From assembly GCA_947166655.1 (NCBI GenBank), contig CAMVFC010000027.1, forward strand, positions 1 through 33,414: 33,414 nt of DNA, written 5' to 3'. The DNA comes from an uncultured Prevotellaceae bacterium (GTDB lineage: Bacteria > Bacteroidota > Bacteroidia > Bacteroidales > Bacteroidaceae). Numbering within the stretch: the stretch's first letter is position 1; each line of letters begins with the position of its first letter. A program made the position numbers and the translations under genes. Shown piece by piece: positions 14,980 to 22,578 of this stretch. The notes beneath the pieces are model-generated. The model searched no databases. It saw nothing but the letters and a program-made list of their open reading frames with translations, and had not been told where the DNA came from.

Positions 14980-17145
14980 TTAGTAGAAGAGGTAGCGGGC
15001 ATCTTTCACGTCGGCGCGCTCATAGAGGGCCTGGATGAAGTTGGATGCTGCGCGGAAGTTCTGGTTGGCCAGCTGGGCCTGTGTGCTCTTCTTGGCTGCG
15101 TCGTCCAGCTTGGCGTCGTTCTTCTTTTCGGAAAGCACTTTGAAGGAGTAGACGCCGGCCATACCCTTCACGCCCTTCACGAACTCGTCTTTCTTGGCGC
15201 GAGCCACGGCACCGGAGAGTGCGGCCTCACGACTGCCGATGTTGGACACGAAGACGGGAGAGCTGAATGTGATATGGCGGATGGTGTCCACGGGGAGCGC
15301 ACCTGCCACCTTGGCTGCTGCTGCAAGGTCGTTGCAAGCGGCCAGCTTCTCCTGAAGGCTTGCAGCCTTCTTGTCGCGGAGAGCCTCGTCTTCGATGTAG
15401 TCCTTCACGCTTTCAAGGGTGCGGTACTGACCGTCGTTCTTATCGGTCAGCACAACGACCAGCAGGTGGTCATTGTTGCCGCAGGTGTAAATCTCGGAGA
15501 TTTCGCCCACTTTGGTGTCTTCGTTGAAGATCCAGCGGAAGGCTTCACGTGTGGAGCTGAGGCCTGCTACGTTGTGCTCGCTGCCCATGATGCCCTGACG
15601 CTGCTGCACCATGTAGCCGCTCTTCATAGCGTTGGCTTCAATCTCTTCGAGGGTCTTGTTGGAAGCCACGAACTGCGAGAAGTCGTTGTATGTCTTGTTG
15701 TAGGTGTCGTTGGAGAAGTCGATGGAACGCTTGACGACAGCGATGTCGTACTTGTCCACGAAGTTCTTGCGATCCAGCACGCGGACAATGTTGATCTGAT
15801 TGCCGAAGTGAATCTGCTGTGTGGTGCCTGCAGCCTGTGTGCTCAGCGCTGCAATGAACTTGCGGTTGTTCTCGTCGAGCATGGAGTTCTCATACTGCTG
15901 GGACGTCAGCCAGACCTCGTCGCCTGTCTGGTTGTATTTCTTTGCGATGCTGTCGAAAGGAACACCGGCATTGAGCGCTGTCATCACGCTGTCGGCGGTC
16001 TTCTGAGCGGCAGCCTCGTCAGCGCCGGTGACGCTGATCTGGCGGAACTGCACGGAGTCGGGCAGCGACGTCTTGGCCAGCAGACGGACGATGTTCTGCG
16101 TGTTGTCGCCTGCGTTGAGGTAAGGACCTACCTGTGCACCTACTGCCATGGAGTCAAGCTGCTTGGCGATATCGCTTGGCAGGGCGTTGCGGCGAACGGG
16201 AACGGTGCTGTAGGCAACGCTGCTGCCGCTCTTGCGAACGACGTTGGCGATGTCTTCGGCGCTGGCATTCCTCAGCTGCTCGGCGATTTCTGCCATCTCG
16301 GCGTTCAGCTGTTCACGGTCGGCCTTGCTGGCTGTGATAGCGACGTCGATGTACTTGATATCGCGGGTAGGCTCGTTCAGGCGGAAGAGTTCCTTCTTCT
16401 CTTCGTATTTGGCTTTCAGATCCTTCTCGTCCACGGTCAGCTCGCCTTCCTTGATGCTGCTGTAGGGGAGGGTGACGAGGAGAACGTCCTTCTCATTGTT
16501 GCGAGCGTCAAAAGCATTCTGCACGCTGGTGGGGTTGGAGATGAAACTCTTGGCCAGGAGAGCCTGGAACTTGCCCGTGAGGGCCTGCTGGCGGATGTTC
16601 TTCTCGAGGAACTTCCAGTAGTTATAGACCTGCTCGTAATAAGCGATGGCCTCGGCGGGCTGACCTGCCTGACCCTTCATCGAGTTGTACTGGGTGAGGA
16701 ACTGGTTGAGGGCCTGCACGTCGAACGTTCCGGTCTGAGGATTGGAGAAAGGAGTCTGTGCGAGCAGGGGGCTCTGTCCTTTCTGGATGATGTCCTGCAC
16801 CTCAGCATCGGTGACGGTGAGGCCGAGCTCGTCGGCTTCGTGCTGAAGCAGCTGAGATTCCACGTGGTTGCGCCATACCATGTCGCGAATGGACTGAACC
16901 TGCTCTTCGCTGAGGTTGTCCATGCCGGAGGTGAACTTCACGACATCAGTGTATTCGTCGACGAGATCGTTGAACTCCTGAATGTTGATGGATTCACCAT
17001 ACACTTTGCCGATGCGCTGATGACTTTCGGCACGAGAAGAAGACAGCGAACGCACGCCTTCTTCAGCGATGAAAGCAAAAAGGGCCAGACCTACGAACAA
17101 GATGAGCAGGGCACCTTTGCTTCTGATTTTTTGTAATGTTGCCAT
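14980..17145 (-). CDS. Membrane-anchored periplasmic peptidyl-prolyl isomerase, PpiD/SurA-like
   Basis: The 721-residue protein has one N-terminal membrane anchor (GALLILFVGLALFAFIAEEG, residues 11-30) and a long periplasmic part. It matches the PpiD architecture: a SurA_N-like chaperone domain (~45-270), a parvulin-type domain around SVQFRQISVTGADEAAAQ and FDSIAKKYNQ (~340-450), and a helical C-terminal region. It probably helps fold newly exported envelope proteins near the Sec translocon. In related bacteria it lies beside the CNNM-CBS gene and lptC, as here, but a 127-nt gap with its own -7 box suggests separate transcription. A 744-codon frame on the opposite strand is a shadow. Confidence 0.9.
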   Translation of the reverse strand: MATLQKIRSKGALLILFVGLALFAFIAEEGVRSLSSSRAESHQRIGKVYGESINIQEFNDLVDEYTDVVKFTSGMDNLSEEQVQSIRDMVWRNHVESQLLQHEADELGLTVTDAEVQDIIQKGQSPLLAQTPFSNPQTGTFDVQALNQFLTQYNSMKGQAGQPAEAIAYYEQVYNYWKFLEKNIRQQALTGKFQALLAKSFISNPTSVQNAFDARNNEKDVLLVTLPYSSIKEGELTVDEKDLKAKYEEKKELFRLNEPTRDIKYIDVAITASKADREQLNAEMAEIAEQLRNASAEDIANVVRKSGSSVAYSTVPVRRNALPSDIAKQLDSMAVGAQVGPYLNAGDNTQNIVRLLAKTSLPDSVQFRQISVTGADEAAAQKTADSVMTALNAGVPFDSIAKKYNQTGDEVWLTSQQYENSMLDENNRKFIAALSTQAAGTTQQIHFGNQINIVRVLDRKNFVDKYDIAVVKRSIDFSNDTYNKTYNDFSQFVASNKTLEEIEANAMKSGYMVQQRQGIMGSEHNVAGLSSTREAFRWIFNEDTKVGEISEIYTCGNNDHLLVVVLTDKNDGQYRTLESVKDYIEDEALRDKKAASLQEKLAACNDLAAAAKVAGALPVDTIRHITFSSPVFVSNIGSREAALSGAVARAKKDEFVKGVKGMAGVYSFKVLSEKKNDAKLDDAAKKSTQAQLANQNFRAASNFIQALYERADVKDARYLFY

Positions 17146-17189
17146 AGTTTTTAATGTATAATATTTTGTTTATTCTTCAAAAAAGCGCA

Positions 17190-17197
17190 CGAAGGTA
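17190..17197 (-). promoter_or_regulatory. Probable -7 promoter box for the PpiD-like gene
   Basis: On the minus strand it reads TACCTTCG, one mismatch from TAnnTTTG, about 45 nt before the ATG at 17145. Two copies of TTTAGGCC followed by A-rich sequence lie just upstream (about 17223-17252) and might bind a regulator. Confidence 0.4.
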
Positions 17198-17272
17198 CAA
17201 AGAATTTGGCAAACGGCCACGCTTTTAGGCCGAAAAATGTGGGTTTAGGCCAAAAGTTGTTTAGAAAAGGAC

Positions 17273-18547
17273 TTATTCTTCAAGAATCTTAAGGCGTACA
17301 AGTTCTATCTTTGTGCTCGTATTCTTCAGAATCTTAAATTCAAAGTTGCCGAAGCGAACGACTTCGTTGAGCTTCGGGAAACGCTGCACTTCGTGTAGGA
17401 TGAGACCGCCGACGGTGAGGTAATTGTCGCTTTCCGGCAGGTCGAGGTCGAGCAGTTCGTTGGCTTTCTCAACCTCCAGACGGGCCGATATTTCATAATC
17501 GCCGTTGGGGAGACGCTTGGCCGTGTATGATTGCAGGTCGTGCTCGTCCTCGATATCGCCAAAGATTTCTTCTACGAGGTCCTCCAGCGTGCAGATGCCG
17601 CTGGTGCCGCCGAACTCGTCGACGACGACGGCCAGCGATTTCTTTTGCTGCATGAGCGTTTGCATAAGCTTCTGCGCGGTCATCGTCTCGGGGACTATGG
17701 GCACCTCGCGGATATGGTCTGTCCAGGTGTCGCCGGCCTTGAGGCGGAACATCTCTGAAGAGTGGATGAAGCCTAAAATGTCGTCAAGGTCGTCGTTGTA
17801 GACGATGAGTTTAGAACAGCCACTCTCCGTGAAGCGTGCCCGAAGCTGCTCCAGGCTTTCACGCGAGTCGACGGCCACGATTTCTGTTCGCGGTACGATG
17901 CAGTCGCGGACTTTGCAAGTGCTGAAGTCAAGAGCATTTTGGAAAATCTTGACTTCCTCGTTGATCTCTGCTTCTCCGTCGGTCTGTTCTATCGTGGATT
18001 GGATAAGGAAGTCCAAGTCTACCTTTGTGAAGGCCTTCTCGCTGTCGGTCGGAGTCACTTTTAGCCCCAAACAGCGCAATAGGAGTTTTGAGATGCCGCT
18101 TGTGAACTTGGCGATAGGGTAGAGAAGAATGTAGAACAGATAGGCCAGAGGGGCAAAAAAGGTAAGGGCGTGATTGGGGTTCAGCAGGAAAAGGGTCTTG
18201 GGAAGGAACTCGCCTGTCACGAGCACGACCAGGGTGGAGATGACGGTCTGTGTGAGCAGTATGAGCCATTCGTCTTGAATACCTAACGGCTGAATCAGAA
18301 GTGGATCGAGCAACTGTGCAAAAAGGATGCCATAGACGACCAGCGCGATGTTGTTGCCAACTAACATCGTTGAGATAAAGTTGTTGGGGTGGTTGTAAAA
18401 GGTGGCTGCCAGGCGCGAACCGATGCCGCTCTGGGCTCGCTCCATTTCAAAGCGGAGCTTGTTGCTCGAGACGAAAGCTATCTCCATGCCGGAGAAGAAG
18501 GCTGAGAGGCAGAGGACTATTATTATTTGTGAAATCAGTGGGGTCAT
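17273..18547 (-). CDS. CNNM-domain/CBS-pair hemolysin-family (CorC-like) membrane protein
   Basis: The 424-residue protein begins with a DUF21/CNNM transmembrane domain (FSGMEIAFVSSNKLRFE near residues 15-31, then three hydrophobic segments to ~160). A CBS pair (~190-330) contains DEFGGTSGICTLEDLVEEIF, and a C-terminal CorC_HlyC domain follows. Such proteins are linked to divalent-cation transport (Mg/Co efflux); the name hemolysin is historical. GldE belongs to the same broad family, but nothing here proves a gliding role. The start at 18547 makes an ATGA overlap with the lptC stop, implying translational coupling; an upstream ATG at 18685 would lie inside lptC and is rejected. Confidence 0.9.
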   Translation of the reverse strand: MTPLISQIIIVLCLSAFFSGMEIAFVSSNKLRFEMERAQSGIGSRLAATFYNHPNNFISTMLVGNNIALVVYGILFAQLLDPLLIQPLGIQDEWLILLTQTVISTLVVLVTGEFLPKTLFLLNPNHALTFFAPLAYLFYILLYPIAKFTSGISKLLLRCLGLKVTPTDSEKAFTKVDLDFLIQSTIEQTDGEAEINEEVKIFQNALDFSTCKVRDCIVPRTEIVAVDSRESLEQLRARFTESGCSKLIVYNDDLDDILGFIHSSEMFRLKAGDTWTDHIREVPIVPETMTAQKLMQTLMQQKKSLAVVVDEFGGTSGICTLEDLVEEIFGDIEDEHDLQSYTAKRLPNGDYEISARLEVEKANELLDLDLPESDNYLTVGGLILHEVQRFPKLNEVVRFGNFEFKILKNTSTKIELVRLKILEE

Positions 18548-19122
18548 TGTATCATGTCGCCGGGTGTGAAGCCAGCTGAATTGGTGATTCGATAGTTTGT
18601 CATTTGCTCGTTGGAACGAAACCTGTTGCCCTCCAACTGTTGGTCTGTGTTGGGCTTCGTAATGCGCATGAACAAGTTGGACCACATCTCATGGGCATTC
18701 ATGTCCCAGAACAATTCTTCTGATTGGAAAAGTGTCCCTTCGCGATTCAGGATGACGACGCGGCCGCGAAGTTCCCACAATCTGTTGTCGTGGCAGAAGG
18801 CGGTGTCGGCTTGGACGTGCCATTCGACATGAAACGTGGAATCGAATTTCTCCAGGAATAATCCTTTGGGGAATGTCCATTTCTGCGGAACGGTAGTGTA
18901 GATGTTCCAGTCTTCGGCAATGATCTTATAGCTGATAATACCGGAGTCGGATATCAGGTTGCTGATTCCATGCGCGGTCATCATTGGCAGGGAATCGGAT
19001 GGGTCAATGGCGGGTGCAATGTGCTCGTGAGTACGACTGCAGCCGATGTTCAAGGCAAAAAGCAGAAGCAGTGCGCCGACAGCCCAGTGGGAAATGTGAG
19101 GGTATGCCTTTGGTGAAACCAT
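18544..19122 (-). CDS. lptC: LPS export protein LptC
   Basis: The 192-residue protein is an LptC-type component of lipopolysaccharide transport, passing LPS from the LptBFG transporter to periplasmic LptA. The N-terminus has a hydrophobic stretch (VGALLLLFALNIGC) ending in a lipobox-like LNIGC, so it may be a lipoprotein rather than a single-pass anchored protein. The body is the repetitive beta-jellyroll pattern of the family: LFLEKFDSTFHVEWHVQAD, LRGRVVILNREGTLFQSEELFWD and LEGNRFRSNEQMTNYRI. The start at 19122 lies 8 nt after the upstream stop and has a nearby GGAGAG. An ATG at 19146 would overlap the upstream gene and is an alternative. Confidence 0.88.
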   Translation of the reverse strand: MVSPKAYPHISHWAVGALLLLFALNIGCSRTHEHIAPAIDPSDSLPMMTAHGISNLISDSGIISYKIIAEDWNIYTTVPQKWTFPKGLFLEKFDSTFHVEWHVQADTAFCHDNRLWELRGRVVILNREGTLFQSEELFWDMNAHEMWSNLFMRITKPNTDQQLEGNRFRSNEQMTNYRITNSAGFTPGDMIQ

Positions 19123-19130
19123 CTCTCCAC

Positions 19131-20483
19131 TTAGTTGAACTTCCACTTCATAAACCAGCGCTCGTTAAACGACAGGCCAATGTTGATTCTGAAGATGTTC
19201 TCGTCGATGAGGCTGCTGGCACTGGCGTTACGATACGTCCACTGCACGCCGATGTTGATGTAAGAAGGCTTGTAGATGTTGAGCACGGCTCTGTTGGACC
19301 AACCATTTGTTATAGGGATGCCAATACCTGCCGTTACGCTGTATTCTTTCGGACCATCGTAGCCGTTGATTTTCATGTATGGCGACGAATAGCTAAAGCC
19401 GAGGCGGTAGTTGATGCGGTGAAGGTAGGCGCGGTCGAAGCGGCCCGGGACGAACTCTGCACCAACGTTGACGCGATAGCGGTCTGTGTAGAGTCCCTTT
19501 GTGGGGCGGTAGTCGATGCCGCCCGTCGCGTTCGTCGTGATTTGCGGTGTCGTACATTTCGACCATTGTTCAAGCGTGAAGTCGGCCGCCAAGGTCAGTT
19601 TCTCTTTATGTTCCCATGCTGCACCGATGCTGTAGGTCATGGGAAGTTGATAAGCATCTTTGCATGAGGCACTGATGGTGTCGCCACTCAGGGTCGTACG
19701 TTCTACAGATGCTTCGCTGCCAATCTTATGTCCGATGCCAATCGTGGCACCCAGCGTGAAGCGGTTCGTGGCGTTAAGCAGGGCTTGGTATTGCACGCCG
19801 ATGTCTCCCTTCCAGGTCTGAATCATAGACTTGTAGTAGGTGCTCAGACTACTGTAGTTCGTCGTGTTCGCCGTACCGTTTTCTGAAAATGTCTGAACCA
19901 TTTGGTTGTTGACGTTGCCCCACAGGAAACTTACGTTGGCACCGATAGAGAAATTCTTCAGAGGTTCCCAGCCGACACCGATATAGCCTTGATGCAGACC
20001 GCCTTCGCCATCGTATGCATAATTGCTGCTGATAGTCTGCAGGGTGTATGGGTCTGTCACTTCGCTGCTGTGCTCTTGTGTAAAGCTGTAACCGATGTTG
20101 GTATACGGCATGAATCCGATGCTCATACCCAGACGTGGCGCGATGCGGAAGCCTGCGTTGACGTATTCAATGGCGGTGTTGTTGACATTCTGACGTGCAG
20201 AACCCAAAGCCATCGTCGTTCGTTGTACACTCATACCTGCGTCGAAGAGGAAGGTGAGCGAGTCTATGGCTGAGTAGCTGGCGGGGTTGAGGGCGTTGAC
20301 GCGATAACCAGCGCGCAGACCCTGTCCGACTCCGCCCATAGAACGGTTGTAGCCCTGGGATTGGTCGCTAAGCAGACCCAGCCCAAAGCGTGAATACGAA
20401 GAACTGGAACCGTTGGTCTGTGCCGTCATACCGATAGCGTACAAGGCGCAGCAAATGACTGTGAAAAGTTTATGAGTTGTCAT
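19131..20483 (-). CDS. Outer-membrane beta-barrel protein of unknown function
   Basis: The 450-residue product has a signal peptide (MTTHKLFTVICCALYAIGMTAQ) and then alternating strands typical of a long-chain-fatty-acid-porin-like barrel: SYSRFGLGLL, GGVGQGLRAGYRVNALNPASYSAIDSLTFLFDAG, and closing strands NIGVQWTYR and FRINIGLSFNERWFMKWKF. The NPASYSAID segment resembles FadL/OmpP1-type and PorV-type barrels. The ligand is unknown. It lies between coaX, whose 3' end it overlaps by 14 bp, and lptC, 8 nt away, so it is part of an operon. The position next to lptC suggests an envelope role (inference). Confidence 0.8.
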   Translation of the reverse strand: MTTHKLFTVICCALYAIGMTAQTNGSSSSYSRFGLGLLSDQSQGYNRSMGGVGQGLRAGYRVNALNPASYSAIDSLTFLFDAGMSVQRTTMALGSARQNVNNTAIEYVNAGFRIAPRLGMSIGFMPYTNIGYSFTQEHSSEVTDPYTLQTISSNYAYDGEGGLHQGYIGVGWEPLKNFSIGANVSFLWGNVNNQMVQTFSENGTANTTNYSSLSTYYKSMIQTWKGDIGVQYQALLNATNRFTLGATIGIGHKIGSEASVERTTLSGDTISASCKDAYQLPMTYSIGAAWEHKEKLTLAADFTLEQWSKCTTPQITTNATGGIDYRPTKGLYTDRYRVNVGAEFVPGRFDRAYLHRINYRLGFSYSSPYMKINGYDGPKEYSVTAGIGIPITNGWSNRAVLNIYKPSYINIGVQWTYRNASASSLIDENIFRINIGLSFNERWFMKWKFN

Positions 20484-21246
20484 TCTCTTGAATATGTCTG
20501 TTACTATTATATATAAGTACGCGCGCGAGACCGCGAGCCACTAAATCTGGTTCTATCAGTAGGCTGTCTTCTCTTAAGTCCTGGAATGTAGGGCTATCTC
20601 CCCCTGTAAGAACAACCTGCAGGGCGGTATGTTTTTCCTTGAAATATTTGATATATCCTTGGATCTCATGTCGAATGCCCTGAATGACGCCGGCACGAAT
20701 CGCCGTCTCTGTGTCGTAACCTAATTCGGGAACCTCTCCTTGGGCCTCGACTTTAGGCAGGCGTGGAAAGAATGTATCGATAGCCATAAGGCGGGCTTGC
20801 AGGCCCGGCGTGATGTTGCCGCCGACATATTCTCCTTGGGAAGTAACGAAGTCGAAGGTAATGCAGCTGCCGGCATCGATGACCAGCAGGGGACGCTCGG
20901 GATAAAGCGTGTGGGCGCCAATGGCTGCAGCCAGACGATCCATCCCTAATGAGTAGGGCGCCTTATAGCCGTTTGACAGAGGAATGGGGGTATCTGCCGA
21001 GAAACGAAGGACAGGGCAGGGGAGGGCACGAAGACGTGCTTCAGCCTCCTCTGGAAGATTGATCACAGAGCAGACGATGGCTGCTTCTGGGGTCAATGGC
21101 GTGTGATGGCCATAGGCTGTTCCATCAAGCAGTGCAGACATGAACTCCAAGGAGTGTCCCGTCTGATGTCCGTGACCTCGGATTTCGCTGCCGTCAAAGA
21201 GGTAGTATTTGCTGACGGTATTGCCTATATCAATGATAAGATTCAT
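20470..21246 (-). CDS. coaX: Type III pantothenate kinase CoaX
   Basis: This 258-residue ASKHA-fold enzyme phosphorylates pantothenate, the first step of coenzyme A synthesis, and typically needs a monovalent cation. IIDIGNTVSKYYLF (residues 4-17) is the phosphate-binding loop, GMDRLAAAIGA carries the conserved catalytic Asp region, and LVIDAGSCITFDFV is the second nucleotide motif. TGGDSP near the C-terminus completes the fold. Length and motifs are normal. It is first in an operon with the outer-membrane barrel, lptC and the CNNM-CBS gene. Its -7 box is only 11 nt before the ATG, implying a very short or absent leader. Confidence 0.95.
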   Translation of the reverse strand: MNLIIDIGNTVSKYYLFDGSEIRGHGHQTGHSLEFMSALLDGTAYGHHTPLTPEAAIVCSVINLPEEAEARLRALPCPVLRFSADTPIPLSNGYKAPYSLGMDRLAAAIGAHTLYPERPLLVIDAGSCITFDFVTSQGEYVGGNITPGLQARLMAIDTFFPRLPKVEAQGEVPELGYDTETAIRAGVIQGIRHEIQGYIKYFKEKHTALQVVLTGGDSPTFQDLREDSLLIEPDLVARGLARVLIYNSNRHIQENDNS

Positions 21247-21257
21247 AAATTCGGGTG

Positions 21258-21265
21258 CAAAGGTA
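21258..21265 (-). promoter_or_regulatory. -7 promoter box for the coaX operon
   Basis: On the minus strand this is TACCTTTG, an exact match to TAnnTTTG, with 11 nt between it and the coaX ATG. Transcription should start within a few bases of the start codon. Confidence 0.65.
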
Positions 21266-21318
21266 CATAAAATTGAAAAAATAAAAGAAGAGAGAAGTGA
21301 AAATAAAAATTAAATGTG

Positions 21319-21326
21319 TAACTTTG
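21319..21326 (+). promoter_or_regulatory. -7 promoter box for lnb
   Basis: TAACTTTG matches TAnnTTTG and is 9 nt before the ATG at 21336. It excludes the in-frame ATG at 21297, which lies upstream of the box. It is divergent from the coaX promoter 53 nt away. Confidence 0.65.
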
Positions 21327-21335
21327 CGCCCGATT

Positions 21336-22577
21336 ATGCGTCATTTGACCTCTATATTCGTCTTTTTGTGTGGCATTTTGATGTCATGCCAATTGTTCGC
21401 GCAACAATTGCGGGCGGAAACACCTTTTGATTCTACCTTGACCGTAAGTTTGCTTACCTGCTCACCTGGGCACGAAGCATACGAACTGTATGGGCATACG
21501 GCTCTTTTGGTAGAAAGCCGTCAGCGCTCAATGGCTGTCGTGTATAATTATGGTGTCTTTGATTTCGAAGCTCCCCATTTCCTTTGGCGATTTATTCTCG
21601 GCGAGTGTGATTATCTGCTTTGTCCGCAGCGCATGGAATCGTTTCTTGTTCAGTATGCAGAGCGCGGTTCGTCCGTCATAAAGCAGGTCTTGAATCTTAC
21701 GCCAGTGGAGGCCGCTCGTGTGGATAGCGCATTGCGCGAGGAATCCCAACCAGAGAACCGTGTCTACCGCTATCATATATTCAGGAATAACTGTACGACG
21801 CGTGCACGCGACCTGATAGAGCAGCATGTCGATGGCCGGGTGACGTATCCTGTGCGGCCGCGCCGTAACACTTTCCGGACTATGCTCCATGGATATACGA
21901 AAGGATGTGATTGGGTTCGTGCAGGCACGGATTTGCTTTTGGGTGCAGATGTTGACACGCTTCTGAACGAACGTGATGAGCAGTTTGCTCCGCTATATAT
22001 GATGGGCTATGTCGATAGTGCTTTCATAGATCGCGGGTTGCGTCGTTATTCTCCTTTGGTGCGTGAGCGGGTCGTCCTATTGGCGGCAGACCCCGTCCGC
22101 CAGCAAGCCGATGCGGCACGCCAGCCCTCTTTCCCTCTTTCGCCGGCATCCTTCGCATGGGGGCTCTTGGCCTTAGGCGTGATTGTGGCTATCTATGAAT
22201 GTTTGCGACAACGTGTCGTATGGCCAATGGATGTACTTTTGTTGACATCTCAGGGGCTGGTTGGCGTATTGTTGACTTTTATGGCATTGTTCTCCGTTCA
22301 TCCTGCGGTCGCGTCAAATTGGCAGGTATGGGTGTTCAACCCATTGCCTTTGTTTTTTGTGTATCCTGTCATGAAGGCTGGTCGTCAGCATCAATGGCAT
22401 GTATATCATTTGTTTGCAGCCTCGTTTTTGTCGCTGTTTTTAGTGTTTGGCTTTTTCATTCCGCAGGATTTCAGCATCCTGACACGACCTTTGGCCTTAC
22501 TTTTGCTGAGTCGTGCATTAGTACATATTATTATATTTAAACTTCGACATTATCGCACACACAACATCTCTTTCTAA
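21336..22577 (+). CDS. lnb: Lnb-type lipoprotein N-acyltransferase (DUF4105)
   Basis: The 413-residue protein has a signal-like N-terminus (MRHLTSIFVFLCGILMSC), a periplasmic DUF4105 domain and five C-terminal membrane helices, the layout named Lnb. Conserved DUF4105 pieces are YGHTALLV with H54, VVYNYGVFDFEAPHF, and RNNCTTRARDL with C153. H54 and C153 are the plausible catalytic pair of a papain/NlpC-like transferase (inference). Lnb proteins are reported to N-acylate the lipoprotein N-terminal cysteine in bacteria lacking Lnt. The membrane segments fall at roughly 270-290, 298-325, 332-350, 356-378 and 386-405. The start is set by the -7 box. The next gene begins one base after the stop, so translation is likely coupled. 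Confidence 0.75.
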   Translation: MRHLTSIFVFLCGILMSCQLFAQQLRAETPFDSTLTVSLLTCSPGHEAYELYGHTALLVESRQRSMAVVYNYGVFDFEAPHFLWRFILGECDYLLCPQRMESFLVQYAERGSSVIKQVLNLTPVEAARVDSALREESQPENRVYRYHIFRNNCTTRARDLIEQHVDGRVTYPVRPRRNTFRTMLHGYTKGCDWVRAGTDLLLGADVDTLLNERDEQFAPLYMMGYVDSAFIDRGLRRYSPLVRERVVLLAADPVRQQADAARQPSFPLSPASFAWGLLALGVIVAIYECLRQRVVWPMDVLLLTSQGLVGVLLTFMALFSVHPAVASNWQVWVFNPLPLFFVYPVMKAGRQHQWHVYHLFAASFLSLFLVFGFFIPQDFSILTRPLALLLLSRALVHIIIFKLRHYRTHNISF

Positions 22578-22578
22578 A

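Noticed and set aside
14902..17136. 744-codon open frame on the + strand opposite the PpiD-like gene
   Set aside because: The minus-strand gene has a clear membrane anchor, family match, promoter and terminator. The opposite frame is open because the gene rarely uses TTA, CTA and TCA codons; its product is repetitive Val/Leu/Gly-rich with no domain.
21297..21335. Upstream in-frame start for the Lnb protein
   Set aside because: The ATG at 21297 lies before the -7 box at 21319-21326 and would spoil the signal peptide; the ATG at 21336 fits both.
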